In this document: positions 59,501 to 64,000 of the stretch, one piece after another
Position numbering within the stretch: the first letter of the stretch is position 1
Layout: each line of letters opens with the position of its first letter
Origin: RGIG3013 sp045538935
GTDB lineage: Bacteria; Bacillota; Clostridia; Oscillospirales; Acutalibacteraceae
Assembly: GCA_045538935.1 (NCBI GenBank)
Contig: JAZQEI010000022.1
Span: 186,001-250,000, forward strand
Length of the DNA: 64,000 nucleotides
Direction of reading: 5' to 3'
The notes under the pieces: model-generated
The model's input: the letters and a program-made list of their open reading frames with translations, nothing else
The model's database searches: none
What the model was told of the DNA's origin: nothing
Translations under genes and position numbers: made by a program

Positions 59501-62301
59501 TTTACACAATATGAGAACGAATAATCGCAAATAGCCTGTACTTTATTTGGAATTATTACATTATCTAAATTTATGCAACCATAGAAAGCATAATCGTATA
59601 TATACATAAGCTCGCCCGACATTGTAGCGTTACTTAAAGCTATACAATTACGGAAAGCTGACGGGCCTATAACCAATGTTGAAGAAGGAATTATAACACT
59701 ACTAAGTTTTTTGCACTCTGCAAAAGCATAGCTGTTAATATATTTTAGTCCGTTACAAAGCACAACGTCGGTAATATTTGAGCAACCGTAAAAAGCGTAT
59801 TTGTCAATAGTCGTAATTCCTTCGGGAAGAATAACAGTATTAATGTTTAGGTTATCTTTAAATGCCTGCGAGCCTATTTTTACTACGGCTACCGAATTTA
59901 TGCTCGACGGTACAGTTACGTCAGTATCAGTTCCGTTATATTTAACTATAGTTCCAGTTGAAACATCGAACTCGTAATCACCCGAAATAATTATCGAAGA
60001 AGCCTGTGTTTCGGTTTGATTTTCGGTAGTGTCCGAATTGATATTTGAATCGTCAATAATTTGATCGGTTAAGTGCGAAGCACTTGCCGATGGGTATGCA
60101 TACATATACTCTATGCAGTCGTTCTTGGTGCCGTAATAACCTGTGGTAGCTTCTATATTTTTACCACTTAATGCCCTTATTAAGCCACCAACTGCAAACC
60201 AGTCGTAATCGTCACTTAAAACAGCTGTTTTTTCTTCAAAGCAGAGCATGCCAAGCAAAGGTAAATCTTGCTCAAAGGTAATAATACCGCTTAAGCCGTC
60301 ATCTGACAACTGAACTTCTGTGGCTTTTACCACTATGTCATTTTGTTGGGCATCATATGCGTATATAAATTGTTCAGGTGTTTGGGTTAAAAACTGAACA
60401 GGCTCACTAAATGTAATTTTAAGTGAATTACTGTCGTTAGGCAATGCCGAAACAAATTTTGCGTAAATATCGGTATCGCAAGACACCGTTTTGCTCGTAT
60501 CATTGCTTTTACAAGGTGCAAAGCTATAATCACAAATTGTTTGAATATCAAAAAAGTTATTTTGCGCCGTTGGGTCTGATATAGTTATACTAAAAGACGT
60601 AATATTTGCATCGGTGGGAATGTTAAATTTTAAAATAACATTATTGGAATATTCGTTAGCATTATACTTAACCGGCGCTTCATAAACGCAAGAAAATTCT
60701 TCGTCGGCAGATAGGGTTATAACTTCTGTGTCTGTTACGCATTTTAGCTGAACGTTTTTATTATTAAGATTTACTTTCTCTGAGAATTTTAGGCGAACGA
60801 TACCTTTATATTCATTTATAATTTCCGCACCTAAAAGTTCTGCAAAGTCTGCTACAACAGTGTTAATTTCACCATTGAATTCTCGATCTTCAAAAATTTC
60901 AGAAGAGCTAGGTTGTATAACCTTTATTTCTCCGCCCAAAACCGAGCATTCAAAGACTATATCAAAAACATTGTTATCTACAGCCGTTATGCTTTGTGGA
61001 TAATATTGTACTCCGTCTACGAAAAGCAAAGTGTTTTCTAACAATAACTGTTCGTCTGCAACAGCTGAATTAAACTTAATGCGCACAGTATTTTGAGATA
61101 ACCTTTTAGCATAAAAAATATCTGCTTGTTTTTTATATTCAATAAAACACAAGCCTATTTGTCTTCCTGAATCATCAAAATTTTGTGTAAAAATTTGTTT
61201 GCCGTCACCTAAAACAACTGTTGATGTTCCGTCAACCGAGCAAACTAATCTAATATAACCGTCTGTAGTTATATTAGAATCAAAGGTGACATCATACACA
61301 GCACCGCTTTCGTCGGTAGCCACAACCTGCTCTGCATAAGACACGCGAGAACTAATTTCGGTATTTTCTGATATGCTAAACAAAGTTTCAGGGTTTTGCG
61401 TGTTGAAGCTTATAGGCTTAGAAAATGTAATTCTTGCCTTGTTTAGCTCTAAAAATTTAACATCTAAGGCATATATAAAGTTATTTGTGTATGTGAAAAC
61501 TATACTGTCGCCACCTATTAACGACGGGTTATTGGCTTTTATTCCTTTATCATCAGAAACACTTAAAACAGTATTCATGTATTCGTCAACATCTGCAACT
61601 GCTTCACTTATTACGATGTTACCGTTTTCATACAGCGCGCTGTTAAATATAACTTTATAGGTGCCAATATCTGTTTTTTCTATACTCTTGGCGCATATAG
61701 TATTTCCGGATATATCTTGTACAACAATATATTCGCAAGGGTTACCTAAAAACTCAGTATCACAATTAAATTTAAGTGTAGCCGTATTCTCCGACGTTAA
61801 CAATACTTGACTAAGCATATTCTCTATCGTATAAGAGCACATTACTGAATCAAAATTATTATAAGAATTGTTTGCAACAAGTAAATCTCCTGTGTTATCG
61901 CAAATAGGGGTAATATATCCGTCAAAAGTTTCGTCGGATATAAACATATATCCGTCCGAATATACTTCTACTGCAAAATTAACGTCTATCGCAAGCGCGT
62001 ATCTTGTGCTATTATATTCGTATGAATCTACAAGTTCGATACTGGATGAAATAATTTTCTCGTTAGATGTATATTCACTATTTTGAGTAACAAAAAACTC
62101 AAGATTTTCCTCATCTATCTTTGCCGGACGGTTAAGGGTTATTCTTAACTTGTTCCTTTCACCATTAACACTTTGCACGCTAACTACGCTTAGCGGCTCT
62201 TCTTCGGTGTTATTTGCATCACTTGCACAAACAACCAGAGGTTGTATGAATAATACAACCGAAAGAATAATTGATATTAGCTTGTTTTTCAAATTCTTCA
62301 T
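53536..62301 (-). CDS. Giant secreted BspA-like leucine-rich/beta-helix surface protein
   Basis: 2921 residues. The signal peptide ends near VVCASDANN. Approximate order: five SbsA/Big-like Ig repeats (30-760; VRIKFNSAV, LKITFSEPV); three BspA-type LRR_5 blocks (790-1150, 1230-1420, 1575-1810; CTSLKTVILPEGVTKIGKDA pattern), each preceded by Ig-like spacers; a parallel beta-helix (1820-2370; GNGNLTVNNNLVSN); two SH3b-like domains (2360-2505); a Big_2 domain (2506-2597); and a unique C-terminal ~320 residues with CKCCGAEF. There is no LPxTG or S-layer anchor. AAGGAGAG lies before the ATG. Probably adhesion or binding to host or diet polymers. Confidence 0.88.
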   Translation of the reverse strand: MKNLKNKLISIILSVVLFIQPLVVCASDANNTEEEPLSVVSVQSVNGERNKLRITLNRPAKIDEENLEFFVTQNSEYTSNEKIISSSIELVDSYEYNSTRYALAIDVNFAVEVYSDGYMFISDETFDGYITPICDNTGDLLVANNSYNNFDSVMCSYTIENMLSQVLLTSENTATLKFNCDTEFLGNPCEYIVVQDISGNTICAKSIEKTDIGTYKVIFNSALYENGNIVISEAVADVDEYMNTVLSVSDDKGIKANNPSLIGGDSIVFTYTNNFIYALDVKFLELNKARITFSKPISFNTQNPETLFSISENTEISSRVSYAEQVVATDESGAVYDVTFDSNITTDGYIRLVCSVDGTSTVVLGDGKQIFTQNFDDSGRQIGLCFIEYKKQADIFYAKRLSQNTVRIKFNSAVADEQLLLENTLLFVDGVQYYPQSITAVDNNVFDIVFECSVLGGEIKVIQPSSSEIFEDREFNGEINTVVADFAELLGAEIINEYKGIVRLKFSEKVNLNNKNVQLKCVTDTEVITLSADEEFSCVYEAPVKYNANEYSNNVILKFNIPTDANITSFSITISDPTAQNNFFDIQTICDYSFAPCKSNDTSKTVSCDTDIYAKFVSALPNDSNSLKITFSEPVQFLTQTPEQFIYAYDAQQNDIVVKATEVQLSDDGLSGIITFEQDLPLLGMLCFEEKTAVLSDDYDWFAVGGLIRALSGKNIEATTGYYGTKNDCIEYMYAYPSASASHLTDQIIDDSNINSDTTENQTETQASSIIISGDYEFDVSTGTIVKYNGTDTDVTVPSSINSVAVVKIGSQAFKDNLNINTVILPEGITTIDKYAFYGCSNITDVVLCNGLKYINSYAFAECKKLSSVIIPSSTLVIGPSAFRNCIALSNATMSGELMYIYDYAFYGCINLDNVIIPNKVQAICDYSFSYCVNLKNISFAENGALVEIRTAAFNNCTRLVNLTLPESIMQLGNYAFSSCTSLKTINIPSKVAQSGITAQALFRKCTALETFTVPEGITYINDSMFYGCTSLKTVILPEGVTKIGKDAFNGCTNLEQINFPESLTCIEIEAFSSCQNLTKVYLPSEMNSIGNGAFKDCTGLEYISLPQDISFIGTGIVEGCENVICYVKQGTFAHDYVLNNNLFYSFRSLATITVNDYFTGTTNNNITVTAVAENGYMEVCEYTFTENGSYTFTAVDNVGNIAEKTVTVTNIDKRFTIDQNGVLTSYNASEENVVIPESLNGITVTALGESLFRNKTKMISVEIPNTVTEIKNNAFYGCIKLVSVTIPSGVTTISQHAFNYCNALSEVVFAQNSALKTIGDFAFCNSKSLQSITLPRGLEQLGAYAFGSGAKLAHIIIPSSVLSIGANCFKNCTVLESAYISDNTTTIGANAFANCSALTVYSFADSAAATYCTQNSVPFTAITIEIAINDYTTTPTNQNIKVTATGVNCTLSNSEYVFTDNGSYTFTAIDIFSDTITETITITNIDRVAPVITILPYSTEPTRDSVTVYASCDDGTLNAESFTFTENGEFYFRAIDQAGNGCQYTVVINHIIDFDFDPTTGTISNYVGSVTGFTIPSYVDGVAVTTIGRETFINNTDLQSVTIPDTVTKIDFAAFSGCESLTQITLPNSLTYIGSYAFSGCPFVSFDMPDSVTTMENGAFIGCTALKSIDLSENLTVISDHAFYECTSLTSVYIPLSVTEIQYSAFEDCTSLKHLNWFNGMYTNAQAIRASAFKNCALTTVTIPWGVYTVESNAFSMPSLEAAIILPDYENLQIHENAFGNESNIAILCESATALQSAIDNGHKNVALGTTTIENGTISFGRDLVIPHDVKLTILPGTRLHFADGYGITVNGTLKVPESSSNNPTSIGGDIYWKSITVNEFGIFDVADLLVGNASDHILIKGNATIYNLMLYGTIQIQNTTYIKLDNSHIIGSDQKRGDVIVTGTRAELFEIYNSDVLHDIVLSYTGAADTNILNSRARSVKINGNISANVNIIGCNINTLASYGVGIDVVLNSGVCVNIEDTVIEFSQHTPPGNNSNADTLALGIKITNADGNINVLGSTVNYADYGIYSNITSGSGNINIGSANNPNTLGSVYLVAVSLNTEAASTANISVVGNNIIYPVGSFKSAVSIYSTSNGDITVNDNNIQNVFIAIDVANFGNGNLTVNNNLVSNASMGMQINNQGTGLVKINYNDISTYTQYGVYIASAESESVSLIGNYLAAYNTQRETYPVYVNLEKFNSDFSLVFGNRFIQNKYNTIVINGTLKHDMSYNGDLSVLFGGIDLNGHSLTVEGMLYHLDGDIRINNGSLTVNGKYVLGENASLYLDGYDDLKRLSLNNYAFNNTLGIVRSNIDLTPNAYVTEQSTVLNGPGEDYWNVASSDVINNVFVNVLWSENGYNYVEYPYYDDNGIFVRLKRGYIPVDAVNYNIDINRYPRTNQYVNSGIIYDMPSTQSSVVDRVYSAITVTVLYIEGEFSYIEYEYNSTAGSVAYKRAYILSNQVENNANAKRIILSKTEINLDISSEQTGIYKLNMSFRPIFATNVEVGFRGYDINVVEVDPDGTVYGVNAGTTVVTVYLIENPDVLATCKVNVCDSRYADTHAGQLEVKVESTPAGEEKKIKHILTCKCCGAEFLHPEHQDADILTEADFITVTALLGLAISDQFSVNERHAETCYRAVDKIRSKYSGYQHKNYKNLCASPYIYTYDKDTLRTNIEIGTKEYHEITQIGEAMLLNIDDFLPASVTELLNIKSGTLQNIEKFVRLQALYLEFKEKPITFFNVAYFLKEFLGVISVEKIILKLINDENIKNSIMRIAKNSNVYIQIATFLYDSGETYVKNYVTPGTVMVKIQIDSDTARTNFVGHYDMYFDYVEIFSESLEQSERTESLTTTNGFSHSYFGYPDSDENDNENYLYYQGGYSSDDLI

Positions 62302-62392
62302 TTTTCGCTCTCCTTTTATTTACCAATTTTTACCAATTATAGCGTTTGTTTTCAGTTTTGTCAACACCGATTGTAATAAGCACATAAAAAAG

Positions 62393-62414
62393 CCCTTGCG
62401 AGTACTCGCAAGGG
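62393..62414 (-). terminator. Terminator of the antiporter gene
   Basis: CCCTTGCGAG/CTCGCAAGGG is a perfect palindrome followed by GCTTTTTT on the minus strand. Confidence 0.85.
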
Positions 62415-62425
62415 AAAGTTATTTC

Positions 62426-63697
62426 TTAAATTTTTGCTTTGGGTTGACGGGCGCTCTTTTTGCCCTCGGGGTTGATTTCGTGAGCCTTTTGAAGAGATAT
62501 TTTTGTAAGATACGGACCTATAAGCTCGTAAATTAGCACCGAGAAGAGTGTTATGTTTCTTACCATAATACCAATCTCACCAAGCTCCTCGGCCTTAATT
62601 GCCATACCGAGCGCTACGCCCGCTTGCGGCAAAAGGGTAATACCTAGGTATTTAACTATGTTTTTATCGCACTTGGTAGCTTTAGCGCTAAGTGCCGCTC
62701 CCGAATATTTACCTATGGAACGAGTGAGAATATATACAAAGCCAATAAATACTACGGCAGACGATTTAAACACGCTAAGCTCTAGCTCGGCACCGCTTAT
62801 TACAAAGAACAGCACTAAGAGCGGCGCTGCCCAACGCTCAACTCGGTCCATAAGTTCTTCTGAAAAGTCACACATATTGCAAAATACTGTACCGAGCATC
62901 ATACAAACTAAAAGTGATGAAAATGCGATTTTTATGCCTGCTATTTCAAAGCTTACCATAGAAAGCGCAACTGTGAGCAACACAAAGGTAACGCTCATTG
63001 CTATGCGCTTTGAACGAGAATGGAAAAACTGCTCGAAGAAGGTAAAGAGTAATCCCATAACAAAACCGAGCAAGAGCGATAAAATAACCTCTAAAACGGG
63101 CTCTAAAATTACCGATAAAACATCTACATGGCCTGCTATGAGCGCTTTGGCTATACCGAAAGATACTGCAAACAAAATAAGACCTACGGCATCGTCTAGA
63201 GCAACTATAGGTAGCAAAATATCGGTTAACGGGCCCTTTGATTTGTACTGTCGAACAACCATTAAGGTTGCGGCGGGAGCCGTAGCAGAGGCCACTGCAC
63301 CAAGAACTATTGCCGATTCTAGCGGCAAAACCTCGGGCATTGCAAAGTGAAGACCTATTAATGCAGCATCTACCAAAACGGTTGCGGTAACGGCCTGAAC
63401 AATACCTATTACGGTTGCTTGCTTGCCTGTGTGCTTTAGGGTTTTTAGTCTAAACTCATTACCAATAGAAAAAGCAATAAAGCCCAAAGCTACGTCCGAT
63501 AAAATACTGTAGCTTTTAATATCGGCCATGCTAACAAAGCCCAGCCCTTTAATACCTAACGCGCCAAGTCCGTACGGACCAATTAAAATACCTGCTACAA
63601 GGTAGGCAGTAACGGCAGGAAGTTGTACTTTTTTTGCCAGACGTGAAAGCATTAGTCCCGCAAAAACTGCTACCGATAAAGAAAGTAGTGCTTGCAA
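62426..63697 (-). CDS. CPA2-type cation:proton antiporter (KefB/NapA-like)
   Basis: 423 residues and 12-13 membrane helices. PAVTAYLVAGILIGPYGLGA and LGAVASATAPAATLMVVRQY are typical of CPA2 exchangers. LPIVALDDAVGLILF carries the Asp-Asp pair in the transport site, suggesting an electrogenic Na+/H+ type. There is no RCK domain. TTG start with AGGAG upstream; the nearby ATG is out of frame. Its last 56 bases have a stray copy at 51068. Confidence 0.92.
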   Translation of the reverse strand: MQALLSLSVAVFAGLMLSRLAKKVQLPAVTAYLVAGILIGPYGLGALGIKGLGFVSMADIKSYSILSDVALGFIAFSIGNEFRLKTLKHTGKQATVIGIVQAVTATVLVDAALIGLHFAMPEVLPLESAIVLGAVASATAPAATLMVVRQYKSKGPLTDILLPIVALDDAVGLILFAVSFGIAKALIAGHVDVLSVILEPVLEVILSLLLGFVMGLLFTFFEQFFHSRSKRIAMSVTFVLLTVALSMVSFEIAGIKIAFSSLLVCMMLGTVFCNMCDFSEELMDRVERWAAPLLVLFFVISGAELELSVFKSSAVVFIGFVYILTRSIGKYSGAALSAKATKCDKNIVKYLGITLLPQAGVALGMAIKAEELGEIGIMVRNITLFSVLIYELIGPYLTKISLQKAHEINPEGKKSARQPKAKI

Positions 63698-63821
63698 ATG
63701 GGGTCATCTCCTAAATTTAAATGTTTTATACATTGTATATTCCAAATGCAAAGTTTAGCACTTTTACAAAATTTGTCAAGTTTAATTTGCAAATTTTTAT
63801 GTTTTAAACTATAAAAGCATA

Positions 63822-63850
63822 TTGATTTTTAATTTTTTGTATAATATAAT
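63822..63850 (+). promoter_or_regulatory. Promoter of the phosphohexomutase gene
   Basis: TTGATT, 17 bases, TATAAT, 42 bases before ATG 63893. Confidence 0.6.
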
Positions 63851-63892
63851 TGTATAAGATATTATCATTTTTCATTTTGAGGTGCTTTTTAA

Positions 63893-64000
63893 ATGGACTT
63901 TATGCAAAAATACTTATTCTGGTTAGAAAATTCCGACGATGAAACCAAGGCCGAGCTTTTAAAATTAAAGGGCAACGAAGAAGAAATTTACGCCCGTTTT
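63893..64000 (+). CDS. Start of a phospho-sugar mutase (phosphoglucomutase-like), cut by the window edge
   Basis: Only 36 codons are visible. YLFWLENSDDETKAELLKL and GNEEEIYARF match the N-terminal helix of alpha-D-phosphohexomutases (phosphoglucomutase/phosphomannomutase of the PgcA type), in which GNxxEIxDRF precedes the domain I strand. GAGGTG lies before the ATG. The catalytic serine region is beyond the window. Confidence 0.72.
   Translation, partial: MDFMQKYLFWLENSDDETKAELLKLKGNEEEIYARF

Noticed and set aside
53536..62301. Possible frameshift or fusion of several genes in the giant reading frame
   Set aside because: The frame is open for 2921 codons with one signal peptide at the start and consistent domain spacing, so a single protein is the simplest reading.

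Overview
The window is a low-GC Gram-positive chromosome, most likely a gut-associated member of the Clostridia (Oscillospiraceae/Ruminococcaceae type). The signs are AT-rich sequence with sigma-A promoters (TTGACA-N17-TATAAT), strong GGAGG ribosome sites, a SpoIIQ-like sporulation peptidase, a GGGtGRT/IscU-like gene pair, a TAXI-TRAP transporter, an ECF vitamin transporter under a cobalamin-type riboswitch, BspA-type leucine-rich surface repeats and an rplM-rpsI operon. No rRNA operon, transposase gene, phage module or CRISPR array is present.

Layout. 0-9.5 kb is a leftward block: a large clan GH-A glycosidase-like protein, dUTPase with a GtrB-type glycosyltransferase, an AlgJ-like/MBOAT acetylation pair and a Gfo/Idh/MocA oxidoreductase. 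9.5-17 kb holds a small XRE/Spo0A-C-like regulatory pair with repeated operators, an HAD hydrolase, a GT14 glycosyltransferase, the GGGtGRT pair, a flavin-reductase-like protein and a sialidase-propeller/AraC fusion. 17.1-17.9 kb holds tRNA-Gln, tRNA-Ala, a branched mini-hairpin array and a duplicated tRNA-Ala 3' end. 17.9-21.9 kb has a phosphoesterase, a TetR relic and a copper ATPase with a metal-binding domain at each end.

21.9-30.2 kb is the most interesting region. A leftward 1621-residue TIR-NACHT-propeller STAND protein is divergent from a two-gene operon encoding a membrane protein with tandem Rossmann domains and a RyR-like tail, and a CARF-PD-(D/E)XK nuclease of the Card1/DUF1887 type. 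The two predicted -35 boxes lie 19 bp apart. No CRISPR or cyclase gene accompanies the CARF nuclease. I read this as a candidate nucleotide-signalling antiphage system: a TIR-STAND sensor that could make a NAD-derived messenger, with a membrane effector and a nuclease effector. This is inference from domain content.

30.2-31.7 kb has a second array of seven back-to-back hairpins enclosed by a long-range stem, then the cobalamin-type riboswitch with a terminator, a DUF4430 lipoprotein and an ECF S component. 31.7-37.7 kb has an acyltransferase, a PAP2 phosphatase, an HTH protein, an SGNH esterase and a TAXI-TRAP system behind GTATAC palindromes. 37.9-39.1 kb is an orphan DUF6883-type toxin module with an intact and a frameshifted immunity-like gene, bounded by two near-identical terminators. 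39.2-44.6 kb has rplM-rpsI and an ABC importer operon ending in a winged-helix/cytidylyltransferase fusion.

44.6-50 kb carries a SpoIIQ-like peptidase and surface-glycan genes (aminotransferase-like, sugar transferase, CapD/PglF-type dehydratase) around a trio of small unknown genes. 50-62.3 kb has paralogous zinc-ribbon membrane proteins, a DUF5050-like lipoprotein and a 2921-residue secreted BspA/beta-helix protein. REP-like palindromes and a stray copy of the neighbouring antiporter's 3' end also lie here. The window ends with a CPA2-type antiporter and the start of a phosphohexomutase gene.
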